Part shown: positions 1 through 6,512 of the stretch, piece by piece
How the letters are laid out: each line of letters starts with the position of its first letter
Numbering within the stretch: position 1 is the first letter of the stretch
NCBI GenBank assembly: GCA_003135315.1
Contig: PLBD01000585.1
Location: forward strand, 955 to 7,774
Direction: 5' to 3'
DNA from: Acidobacteriaceae bacterium
Lineage (GTDB): Bacteria > Acidobacteriota > Terriglobia > Terriglobales > Acidobacteriaceae
Length of the DNA: 6,820 bases
Made by a program: the position numbers and the translations under genes
The notes under the pieces: generated by a model
Database searches by the model: none
What the model saw: the letters and a program-made list of their open reading frames with translations, nothing else
What the model was told of the DNA's origin: nothing

Positions 1-1066
1 CGACCTTGCGCAGCATGTAATACAACGTCGCCAGCCCGCCCACGAACAGAAGCACGAAAATCACGATGATGCCCCATTGCGGCGCAACCGGCAGTTGATT
101 GGGATCGAAGTAGGGGGCGAGCGCAAGGTTTCGCAGTATGTCGCGCATGACAACCATCACGGCCACCGTCACCACGCCGCAGCCGATCCCGATCAGCAAC
201 TGCCGTTTCGGGGACTTGTGAGCTTTGGCCATGATGAGATGGGCAATCGCCGCCAGCGGCAGAAGCATGCCAATCCCTAACAGCGCGGTCGCAAGGCCGT
301 TTCCGCCGATGAAGGCCAGCCGCGTCGCGACCGGCAATTTCGCCAGGAACCAGAAGCCCACGCCGAAATTCAGGATGGTAGCGCCGGTAAACAGCATCGA
401 GCCCTGTTCGATGAGCCAGCGGCGATAGTCCTCTGCTTTCTGGCGAAGGCCCAGCACCAGCAATCCCAGCCCGGAAACTGCGAAAGCGCTGAGCATAAAA
501 TGAAGGTACCGCGGCAGCAGGGAAGGTTCTGACCAGTTCAGGTTCCAGCCGCCGGCATTGCTGCGATAAATCTCCAGCCATCGCTCCGGCGACAGCATCA
601 GGGTGAAGTTATTGCTGTAAATGAAGGCAATCGCAGCCAGCAGCAGCACCACCAGGCCCAGAACAGCGGTCGTCATGCCGGATTGCTTGTGCAGGGAATA
701 GATATAGACACCGTAGTAGGCGACAATGACCATCGCGATAATGGCCAGCCAGGGCACGCCGATCAGGATCGAGCTGGCGTAAAGAAACTGTCCGTACATT
801 ACCTGGAGGAACAGCAACGGCGCCACGCCGAGGGTGATGGTGAAGGCAAAGACCGACGGCAGGAGCCGGCCGAGATCGCCTGCCAGTTGCGCGGAGAACG
901 CCGAACTCTTGCGTCGAATCATGCTGACCAGGGCGATGGCCGTGCCGCCCAACAGGCAGTTCATGAACAGGACGTGGAGAAAGAAGGTCAGCAGGAGCAG
1001 CGTGCGCAAGAGCCACACGGGCGCCGGCAGCGGCATGGGATCGGGATGTGGAATGGGCAAGTGCAT
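1..1066 (-). CDS. Second cytochrome bd subunit I-like membrane protein (CydA paralogue), 3' end cut by window edge
   Basis: An open frame runs from ATG at 1066 to the left edge (355 codons, no stop); it is seen by reading the reverse complement directly. AGGAGA at 1077-1082 lies 10 nt before the start, and the gene follows the diheme oxidase subunit after 21 nt, so the two are surely co-transcribed. The product has about nine hydrophobic segments: roughly 17-48, 68-97, 98-124, 131-158, 185-207, 221-243, 255-280, 289-308 and 330-351. It aligns by eye with the upstream subunit: FLHVLFMN near 30-36 matches its LHVFISHF, and MLSPERWLE (157-165) matches its MLTPGRWLE. H31 matches the first-helix histidine of CydA, and YLHFMLSAFAVSG (187-199) matches E. 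coli CydA FVHTVASGYVTG, so H189 corresponds to H186, a heme b558 ligand. The two glutamates of helix 3 are absent, and the E445 region reads MRDILR (D309). The N-terminal tail is rich in Pro and His. Probably only a few residues are missing. Confidence 0.85.
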   Translation of the reverse strand, partial: MHLPIPHPDPMPLPAPVWLLRTLLLLTFFLHVLFMNCLLGGTAIALVSMIRRKSSAFSAQLAGDLGRLLPSVFAFTITLGVAPLLFLQVMYGQFLYASSILIGVPWLAIIAMVIVAYYGVYIYSLHKQSGMTTAVLGLVVLLLAAIAFIYSNNFTLMLSPERWLEIYRSNAGGWNLNWSEPSLLPRYLHFMLSAFAVSGLGLLVLGLRQKAEDYRRWLIEQGSMLFTGATILNFGVGFWFLAKLPVATRLAFIGGNGLATALLGIGMLLPLAAIAHLIMAKAHKSPKRQLLIGIGCGVVTVAVMVVMRDILRNLALAPYFDPNQLPVAPQWGIIVIFVLLFVGGLATLYYMLRKV

Positions 1067-1076
1067 AACGACAAGT

Positions 1077-1082
1077 TCTCCT
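1077..1082 (-). promoter_or_regulatory. Ribosome binding site of the second oxidase subunit
   Basis: AGGAGA on the minus strand, 10 nt upstream of the ATG at 1066. It sits in the 21-nt gap after the TAG of the preceding gene and supports translation of the downstream subunit from a shared transcript. It also favours 1066 as the start over the in-frame ATG at codon 11. Confidence 0.7.
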
Positions 1083-1087
1083 GCTGA

Positions 1088-2587
1088 CTACTGGCTCGGA
1101 TTGCTCAGATAAACGGCCAGCGCGTGACGTTGCGCGTCCGTGCCGCTAAAGGACGGCATATCGGGACTCATGTCATGCAGAGATCCGACCATGCTCACGA
1201 TGGCGTCGGGATCGGTTCCCTTGAAGTCGAGCGGACGCCGCCGACCTCCCACGCTGTGGCACATGGCGCAATGCATCGCGAATACCTGCTGTCCAAGTTC
1301 TTTTTCGTTCGCACCTGAGGGTGTCGCCGGCGCCAGCGAGGCCAGATAGCTGCCCAAGGCTGCGCGGTCATGCTCATCGCCGACAAACGGCGGCATGGTC
1401 GCGCGAACTACGGGCATGTGCAACAGAAGCTCGCTGGCAAATTTTGCATCCCATCCCCGGCTGATTCTCCGCATTCCGCGATAGCCATCAACCGCATGAC
1501 AACTGCCGCACTGCATCGCAAAAAGTTGGCCGCCATATGCGTTTGGGTCCGCAGCGTTGGCGTCGACCCACGACGACGTCCCGGCCACTCCACTCGCGGT
1601 GATGCTCTGCACTTGTGCCATCCTGATGTCATTCGCATAAATATAGCTATTGATGACGTAGGGATAGCGGCTGAACTCGCGCAGGTATTCGCCCGATCCC
1701 ATGACGCCGAATCCCGCTACCAGCAGCACTGCCACCACCACCGGGTTCATCATCTTCGGCCGCAGAAGCGCGAACACCACCGCCAGCAGCAGTGCGGCAG
1801 CGGCACAGGCCAGGCCTCCCCGCAGAGCATGCTGCAGTGCCGTATAGGTCCCGCTGAAATAGGCGCGCGAGTAAGCAGGGAAGTCGTGGAAATACCAACG
1901 GCTCAAAGGAAGCAGAGCTGCAATTCCCAGCACCAGCCACCATCCCGCCCAGCGCACCACGCGTTCCCGCAGAGGAGAACGTTCGCGCATCGCAGTGACC
2001 AGTCCGAACATGCCAGCCAAGGCTGCTGCCATGGCGGTGCGGGCCCACAACGATGGCCAATAGGTGGGATTGAAGAAGCCATCCCAGAAGCTCCTGGTTT
2101 CCAGCCAGCGTCCCGGCGTAAGCATGTAGGTGATAATGCCGTTGATCACCACCAGGCTCAACCACGCGGCAACGAAGTAAATCCAGCCGATGATGAGGTG
2201 GGTCTTACGGTCGAGAGTGTCCCAGTGATAGGCGTAGATGAGCGCGGCAGCGATCTCGACGAAGAAGAACACCCATTCGATGGCCCATCCCCAGACGAAG
2301 GTGTGAATCAGCGAAGAAGTCGCCTCCGGGCTGACCAATCCGATGGTGAACCAGATGCCCACGCCGGTCACCGCCCCCAGCACCACGGTCAGCAGCGCGA
2401 AGAACTTGGAGTGCAGCTTCACATAGCCCAGCAACTCCAGGTCGTTGTGAGCGTAGGCGCGACGCTCGGTCAGCACCAGGTAGGCGCCGCCTCCGACCGC
2501 GAAGTGGGAGATGAAAACATGCAGCACGGCGACAGCCGCGATCAGCAGCCCCCCGGGAAATCCAAGTTGCCAGACGGGATAGTTCAT
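1088..2587 (-). CDS. Cytochrome bd-type oxidase subunit I-like protein fused to two c-type heme domains
   Basis: A 499-aa protein; ATG at 2587 with AGGGG (2593-2597) 5 nt upstream, stop TAG. The N-terminal 300 residues are a CydA-like membrane domain of about eight helices (roughly 12-40, 53-85, 95-120, 129-155, 177-200, 212-230, 248-275, 279-298). Residues matching E. coli CydA by eye are H23 (H19), E104 and E111 (E99, E107; WAIE..FFFVE), R256 (R391), and REFSRYPY at 303-310 for AEYGRQPW, giving E304 (E445) and R307. The b558 ligands look lost: H186 falls in WARTAM (181-186) and M393 is Gly in LRGG. The long Q-loop is reduced to about 17 residues (231-247), and no last helix follows 310. Two cytochrome c domains come next: C360-GS-CH364 with M398 in TMPPF, and C440-AM-CH444 with M477 in DMPSF. 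Known family role: O2 reduction at the membrane. Inference: electrons enter through the periplasmic c hemes rather than quinol. Database entries may call it cytochrome ubiquinol oxidase subunit I. Confidence 0.93.
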   Translation of the reverse strand: MNYPVWQLGFPGGLLIAAVAVLHVFISHFAVGGGAYLVLTERRAYAHNDLELLGYVKLHSKFFALLTVVLGAVTGVGIWFTIGLVSPEATSSLIHTFVWGWAIEWVFFFVEIAAALIYAYHWDTLDRKTHLIIGWIYFVAAWLSLVVINGIITYMLTPGRWLETRSFWDGFFNPTYWPSLWARTAMAAALAGMFGLVTAMRERSPLRERVVRWAGWWLVLGIAALLPLSRWYFHDFPAYSRAYFSGTYTALQHALRGGLACAAAALLLAVVFALLRPKMMNPVVVAVLLVAGFGVMGSGEYLREFSRYPYVINSYIYANDIRMAQVQSITASGVAGTSSWVDANAADPNAYGGQLFAMQCGSCHAVDGYRGMRRISRGWDAKFASELLLHMPVVRATMPPFVGDEHDRAALGSYLASLAPATPSGANEKELGQQVFAMHCAMCHSVGGRRRPLDFKGTDPDAIVSMVGSLHDMSPDMPSFSGTDAQRHALAVYLSNPSQ

Positions 2588-2703
2588 TTGTGCCCCTGAG
2601 TCTTCGTTTCAGCATGAGGGGTTTTGCCGCCCTCGGGCCGTAACTGGGATCACGCCAGCCTGTGAGCGCAAAGGCCCAGATGAAGCTGGCATAACCTGCT
2701 TCT

Positions 2704-2730
2704 ATTATCTTACGCAATTGAGCGTGGCAA
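2704..2730 (-). promoter_or_regulatory. Candidate sigma-70-like promoter for the oxidase genes
   Basis: In the 170-nt spacer between the channel gene and the diheme oxidase gene, the minus strand reads TTGCCA (2725-2730), a 15-nt spacer, then GATAAT (2704-2709). Each hexamer matches the consensus at 5 of 6 positions, but the spacer is shorter than the usual 17 nt. It would give a leader of about 110 nt before the ATG at 2587. The rest of the spacer holds no gene I can support. Confidence 0.35.
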
Positions 2731-2757
2731 ATTCGATTCGACGAGGGCCGGAGCGCT

Positions 2758-3273
2758 TTAACCTTTCTTGGATGCGATCCTTTGCTGGCGCTTGGCCGAC
2801 AGCTCGGACACCAGATCGCGCTGATAGCCGACAATGTTGAACAGTTCGCTCGTGGTCCAGGCGAACGTAAACAGGCCGGAGATGGCGATGATCGGAGTCA
2901 TCTCATGCCAGACGTGGGGCAGCGCCATGGGACCCATGCCGAGGGTGGTATAAGCGTTAGCGCTGAAATAGGCGGCCTCGTGATAGTTAGCGATAAGACC
3001 TCCCGCATAGAGAACGTACGCCCATAGCATAATTTCCACCATGTGCAGGAAAAGCAGGAGGAGAATCGTGCCGGCAAAAACGAAGACAGCCAGTTTGGGG
3101 TGCCAGCTGGTTTGCCGCAGCTTTTCGGCTTTCCGTTTGTATCGCGTGATGATGCGATCGATTCCAAAGCCGTGAATGATGGTGATGATGACCAGTACTA
3201 GCGCGCCGAGGCTAATCACTGCTAAGGGAATAAACTCTTCCGGGATGCGCATCAGCGCAGACGGAGCACTCAT
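2758..3273 (-). CDS. Small pore-loop ion channel (Ion_trans_2 / potassium-channel-like)
   Basis: A 171-aa protein; ATG at 3273 with GGAAGG (3283-3288) 9 nt upstream, stop TAA. Three hydrophobic segments are visible: about 14-35, 62-91 and 126-148. A short re-entrant segment (about 100-115) lies between the second and third. The pore reads YFSANAYTTLGMG (102-114), like the YFS..TYTTLGYGD pattern of bacterial two-helix potassium channel domains. Here the usual GYG is GMG and the following Asp is missing (P115). HMVEIMLWAYVLYAGG (77-92) just before the pore fits the same small family, whose members carry an extra N-terminal helix. Basic stretches at 44-52 and 161-170 should be cytoplasmic. No regulatory RCK or nucleotide-binding domain is fused. 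Likely role: passive cation flux across the inner membrane; selectivity is uncertain given the filter change. It sits 170 nt upstream of the oxidase genes on the same strand. Confidence 0.8.
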   Translation of the reverse strand: MSAPSALMRIPEEFIPLAVISLGALVLVIITIIHGFGIDRIITRYKRKAEKLRQTSWHPKLAVFVFAGTILLLLFLHMVEIMLWAYVLYAGGLIANYHEAAYFSANAYTTLGMGPMALPHVWHEMTPIIAISGLFTFAWTTSELFNIVGYQRDLVSELSAKRQQRIASKKG

Positions 3274-3452
3274 AGAAAACCGCCTTCCACTTCCGATCTC
3301 CGGGTGCTGCCTGGGCCGCGCCGTTCACCAGGGATTCAAGCAGATACTGGGAAGCAGAGGATCGCTGGGTCCGGCGCAGATGAAACACAACAAGGCCAGT
3401 TGCCGCCTGAAGCTTCGCATACTGCGTCCGAGTATCTCGTGTTACGCAGTTG

Positions 3453-3478
3453 GCAGGTCGAGGAGTTCCCAGACCTGC
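3453..3478 (-). terminator. Hairpin after the CYTH-like gene, possible terminator
   Basis: Inverted repeat GCAGGTC / GACCTGC: a perfect 7-bp stem (3472-3478 with 3453-3459) and a 12-nt loop, 22 nt past the TAA of the gene ending at 3500. No T-run follows, so a classic intrinsic terminator is not shown; it may simply protect the 3' end. The surrounding spacer (3274-3499) contains no gene on either strand that I can support, apart from the ribosome binding site of the channel gene. Confidence 0.35.
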
Positions 3479-3499
3479 GGCATCGCTTCGGCGCAGACT

Positions 3500-4483
3500 T
3501 TACTCGTGGCTCTGCGGCGGGTTCCCCTTCAGCCGGTAGACCATGGCTGTCTTGGTGACGCCCAGCGCAAGCCAGTCCTTCACCTCTTGTTGCAGCGTGA
3601 CGTAGAACTGGGCAGCCAACTTCTTTGGTTTTTCCCCCAACGATTCGCTACTGGGGAACTGTACCTGGAACGCGAACTCCCCGACCAGCGGCATGTGCTC
3701 GCCTCGTGTGCGCCATAACCCGATATCGCACTTGCCGACCTGGCCCTTGCCGAAGTCCAACTCGCCCAACGGCAGCAGTACTTCCTCCACGATGCCGCCA
3801 TTGACCAGGGTGATGTGCTCGCCATCTTCCTTCTTGATGGCCGCAAGCGCGGGGAAAATCTTTACCAGGGTGTTGATCGAGCCCCTGTCCGCGTCATGGA
3901 CCTGGCTCAGGCCGAACTGGCAATTGTGCGAGTACAGGATGCGGTAGCCGCCGACCTCGTCCTTCAGCGGCAGCACCTCCGCCTTGAACTTGATGCGGTA
4001 CTTCCCGGCGATGTTGGGGCGCACGTCCATGGCCGTGGCCTTCTGCTCATCGGGATGGCGATACTTGAACACGATCTCCGGATCACCGACCGGAAAGCCG
4101 TCAACGTAGGAGATTCGCCGCCGCAGGATGAACGCATTGTTGTAGAGGCGAAAATCGGGCGTATCGCCAAAGGTGATTTCGCGTATCTCGGGCCGCCGGT
4201 CAGAATTTGGGTCCGCGATGCAGCCCACTCCAAGCCGCTTCGCAGTTTGCTTCACCAGCTTGCCGAAGTCGCGGAAGCTCTGTACGGAAGTAAAACGATC
4301 TGGCTTCAGAATCAGCTTCGCTTCCAGATAGGTCACCTTGTCCAAAGGTGTGCCGTCGGCGTACGTCGCCGTGGTGGATGCGGCCGCCGCACCGGAGTCG
4401 AGGCCCAGCACCGCCGCCTCAGGCGCCGCTTCGGATTTTTCCTTCTTGCCGACTTTCTTTTTCGCGTCTTTATCCTTCGCCAA
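3500..4483 (-). CDS. CYTH / triphosphate-tunnel-like domain protein with Lys/Ala-rich N-terminal tail
   Basis: A 327-aa protein; TTG start at 4483, chosen because AAGGAG (4489-4494) lies exactly 5 nt upstream; stop TAA. Residues 1-45 are low-complexity, Lys-rich then Ala/Ser-rich, probably a disordered cytoplasmic tail. The body carries a series of motifs in the order seen in CYTH-fold proteins (adenylate cyclase CyaB, thiamine triphosphatase, inorganic triphosphatase). These are an ExK strand, YLEAKLIL (52-59, E54 and K56); a DTPDFRLYNNAFILRRR segment (107-123) like the family's DT..LY..G..LR.R; EIVFKYR (136-142); IKFKAEV (164-170); and EFAFQVQF near the C-terminus (269-276). Alternating charged residues on these strands would line a tunnel for a triphosphate or polyanion and a metal ion. 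No signal peptide or membrane segment. The substrate cannot be deduced, and neighbours give no clue. I place it in the fold class with moderate confidence; it may be annotated elsewhere as hypothetical. Confidence 0.8.
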   Translation of the reverse strand: MAKDKDAKKKVGKKEKSEAAPEAAVLGLDSGAAAASTTATYADGTPLDKVTYLEAKLILKPDRFTSVQSFRDFGKLVKQTAKRLGVGCIADPNSDRRPEIREITFGDTPDFRLYNNAFILRRRISYVDGFPVGDPEIVFKYRHPDEQKATAMDVRPNIAGKYRIKFKAEVLPLKDEVGGYRILYSHNCQFGLSQVHDADRGSINTLVKIFPALAAIKKEDGEHITLVNGGIVEEVLLPLGELDFGKGQVGKCDIGLWRTRGEHMPLVGEFAFQVQFPSSESLGEKPKKLAAQFYVTLQQEVKDWLALGVTKTAMVYRLKGNPPQSHE

Positions 4484-4488
4484 GGGTA

Positions 4489-4494
4489 CTCCTT
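4489..4494 (-). promoter_or_regulatory. Strong Shine-Dalgarno that sets a TTG start
   Basis: AAGGAG on the minus strand with a 5-nt spacer to TTG at 4483. The preceding bases repeat CTCAAGG twice (CTCAAGGCCTCAAGG), but only the second copy is well spaced. No ATG in frame is available near the N-terminus, so this site decides the start of the CYTH-like gene. Confidence 0.75.
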
Positions 4495-4546
4495 GAGGCC
4501 TTGAGTTAGAGCCTCGTAGCTAACATCTTGATTCTGTGAATTTGTG

Positions 4547-4555
4547 AGTATAGCA
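4547..4555 (-). promoter_or_regulatory. Extended -10 promoter candidate for the CYTH-like gene
   Basis: The minus strand reads TGCTATACT: a TGn extension plus TATACT, 5 of 6 matches to TATAAT. It lies in an AT-richer stretch of the 155-nt spacer 4484-4638. No convincing -35 box is present 17 nt upstream, which extended -10 promoters tolerate. Transcription would begin near 4540, giving a leader of roughly 55 nt. Nothing else gene-like is seen in this spacer. Confidence 0.45.
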
Positions 4556-4638
4556 AACGAATAATCCGGCTACCCCACAAGAATTTCCGGCCGATGACCC
4601 GAAACGCGGACTCACAGTCGTCAGTTCGCCTCTCACGA

Positions 4639-6471
4639 TCACTCTGCCGTGCGGTGCTGCTGGTCGGTGGCGTCAAAGTAGCAGGCAGAGGGCGGATTAT
4701 CACGCAGGACTGCGTACACCTTCAATACAGCTCCGGGCTTCGATTGCCGGACATATCCTGCAAATCCGGAATAGCTATTAAGGATTGCCGGATCTGATGC
4801 CCCGGTATTAAGGGGTTTGTATCCCACTGCGGCCAGGCCCGTGATGATGCCGTCCGTGGTCGCGACGACCTCGCGCGCTGGCTGGTGGTGCTTGTCGTCC
4901 CAGGCCCAACCTGACACAAAAAATCCCGGCGCAGTGGAATCCTCTAGCGGTGCGAATTCCAGCCGGCCTCTGCACTCATTAGGCGACGCGACGCGAAGGA
5001 CGTTGTCCAGCGGACTTCCCAGCAGAGCAGCATCCCAGTCCGAGAAAAGCGACAGTTGGTGCGCCCGCAAATACTCGACCCCCACGAGTAACCTGTCGCT
5101 GCGCTCTGCAATCCGCTCCAGCACCATCGGCGAATAGACGCCCGTCCGCAGGGCCATGCTGGCGAGATTGAGCCCAAACCCATGCGCTCGCGCCTCGCCA
5201 ATCGGATGCTCAGCCAGCATCGCGCCTCTCACCATTACCGCCAGCAGGCATATCTGGGCCACAACGAAACGCTGTGGTTTCGTGCGAAGTGAGTAGACGT
5301 ATCCCAACAGCGGCAGCCCCAGGCTGCACCAGAAAGGAAGCGCGAATGTCTGATACCGGTTTTCCCATGCCTCCTTCACTCCGAAATTTATTCGGCCGGC
5401 CGCGGTGACAATGGCCGTTCCAGCGCAGAAAGCAATGGTAAGGACAAGCTGCAGCGCGAAGGGTTGCGAGTTCCGGACATAGTATGGCGTCCGGAGAAGC
5501 ACCATCAGACCAACGCCCAATCCGACAACGCCGATAATCTCGGCGGCGACAATAGGTCCGTTGACCCATGAACTCCCGAAGTAAACTGCCACATACTTGA
5601 TGACAGCAACCGGCGCGCCGAGGGAAGCGATGGGATCGGCGTGATAGGCCGGGCGAACGTACCGGTAAAAATAAACAAACGTGTTGACTGCGCCCGTAAT
5701 CGCGTAACTCACCGCGGCAGCACGCAATTTGAGTAATACGGCCGCGGCCAGCAACAGCGGCCAGAGAAGATTTCCGTTGGCCAGCGAATACGTCCCGCAC
5801 AAGGCCGCCAGAATAGAGACGGGCAGCCAGAGGAACCTGGACGATCCCTGTTCTCCGGGATGGCGCTGTGAGTCCTTCCAGTAGAGCAGGAGCCCGACAA
5901 ACGAGAGCGTGGCAAACATCGGCGAGAGCACATAACAGACTTGAAATCCCATGGTGTAGTTCAGCCACGGGGAGGGACAGAAAATACAGAACGCCACCAG
6001 ACCCACACCGCTGCGCCACAATGCTCCTCGCCAGCCGCCCAGCACACGCATGCTCCATGCCCACAGCCCTGAATGGAGCACCTGGATTACGACAATGCTG
6101 GCCAGTAGAAATACCTGGCGGGCGCGAAACATCTTCAGGTCGACAGCGAAGAACAGCTTCTGGATGACCATCCGATGTTCGTTATGCTGGCGCCACAGCC
6201 AACTGGCGGAGAGCGGACTCTCGCCTTTGGCCATAGCTGAGATGTATTCCCATGTGTCCCACCAGGGAAGGCTGGAGTAGCTGACCAGGATGGTGTAGAT
6301 CGCGGCCGCGATGGTGCACATCCCGCCTAACAAGATGGCATACGACAAAGCGACGGTCAGTTGTGGGGCCGCACGCCCGCGTTCTTTTGCCGCCAGAACA
6401 CCGCCGGCCAATCCTGTTGTCGAAGGCAGATTCATTCGCGTGCGTTCACACTCGGTGAGTGATTCTTGCAC
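4639..6471 (-). CDS. Polytopic membrane protein, GT-C glycosyltransferase-like, with C-terminal soluble domain
   Basis: A 610-aa protein; GTG at 6471 (a weak AAGG lies about 7 nt upstream), stop TGA. An in-frame ATG at 6435 (codon 13) is an equally possible start. After a cytoplasmic tail of about 36 residues come ten or so hydrophobic segments up to about residue 420. The loop after the first helix carries PWWDTWEYI (69-77) with D72 and E75, then WRQHNEHR (93-100). An acidic motif in the first external loop is the hallmark position of GT-C transferases that use polyprenyl-phosphate sugars. YSLANGNLLWPL (228-239) and an FG...A..NRYQTF stretch (363-376) look like conserved family positions. 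Residues about 420-610 are soluble, probably periplasmic; GWAWDD (521-526) and the following strand-like repeats suggest a beta-sandwich. Likely role: sugar transfer in envelope glycan or glycoprotein synthesis, but substrate and activity are unproven. Neighbouring genes do not form a glycan cluster. Confidence 0.82.
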   Translation of the reverse strand: MQESLTECERTRMNLPSTTGLAGGVLAAKERGRAAPQLTVALSYAILLGGMCTIAAAIYTILVSYSSLPWWDTWEYISAMAKGESPLSASWLWRQHNEHRMVIQKLFFAVDLKMFRARQVFLLASIVVIQVLHSGLWAWSMRVLGGWRGALWRSGVGLVAFCIFCPSPWLNYTMGFQVCYVLSPMFATLSFVGLLLYWKDSQRHPGEQGSSRFLWLPVSILAALCGTYSLANGNLLWPLLLAAAVLLKLRAAAVSYAITGAVNTFVYFYRYVRPAYHADPIASLGAPVAVIKYVAVYFGSSWVNGPIVAAEIIGVVGLGVGLMVLLRTPYYVRNSQPFALQLVLTIAFCAGTAIVTAAGRINFGVKEAWENRYQTFALPFWCSLGLPLLGYVYSLRTKPQRFVVAQICLLAVMVRGAMLAEHPIGEARAHGFGLNLASMALRTGVYSPMVLERIAERSDRLLVGVEYLRAHQLSLFSDWDAALLGSPLDNVLRVASPNECRGRLEFAPLEDSTAPGFFVSGWAWDDKHHQPAREVVATTDGIITGLAAVGYKPLNTGASDPAILNSYSGFAGYVRQSKPGAVLKVYAVLRDNPPSACYFDATDQQHRTAE

Positions 6472-6485
6472 GCCTGCCCTTAGTT

Positions 6486-6495
6486 GTCAGCTGAC
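6486..6495. repeat. Perfect 10-bp palindrome upstream of the membrane-protein gene
   Basis: GTCAGCTGAC, a perfect palindrome without spacer, 15 nt upstream of the GTG at 6471. It could be a binding site for a dimeric regulator, but a palindrome of this length can also occur by chance. Confidence 0.3.
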
Positions 6496-6512
6496 GTTTC
6501 CTGAAGGAGGAC

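Noticed and set aside
609..1016. Minus-strand open frame of 135 codons at the left end
   Set aside because: Shadow of the second oxidase subunit, whose frame reads open from 1066 to the edge with helices aligning to the first subunit.
1370..2599. Long plus-strand open frame of 409 codons
   Set aside because: It lies wholly opposite the diheme oxidase gene, whose protein has clear motifs. The plus-strand translation is His/Gln/Arg-rich with no recognisable domain, as expected for the antisense of a G+C-rich gene.
2205..2834. Minus-strand open frame of 209 codons bridging the channel and oxidase genes
   Set aside because: It covers the end of the channel gene, the spacer and the oxidase start in another frame. 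Both real genes have start signals and motifs; this translation is Arg-rich and featureless.
3815..4504. Plus-strand open frame of 229 codons
   Set aside because: Antisense to the CYTH-like gene, which has a strong ribosome binding site and fold motifs; the antisense translation has no family features.
4741..4815. Short repeated words (ATTAAGG, CCGGA) near the end of the GT-C-like gene
   Set aside because: They lie inside coding sequence, are only 5-7 bases and are irregularly spaced, so they do not form a repeat array.
5210..6064. Minus-strand open frame of 284 codons inside the GT-C-like gene
   Set aside because: An alternative frame of the same strand. The 610-aa frame gives well-formed membrane helices and motifs, while this one is Arg/Cys/Ser-rich without hydrophobic periodicity.
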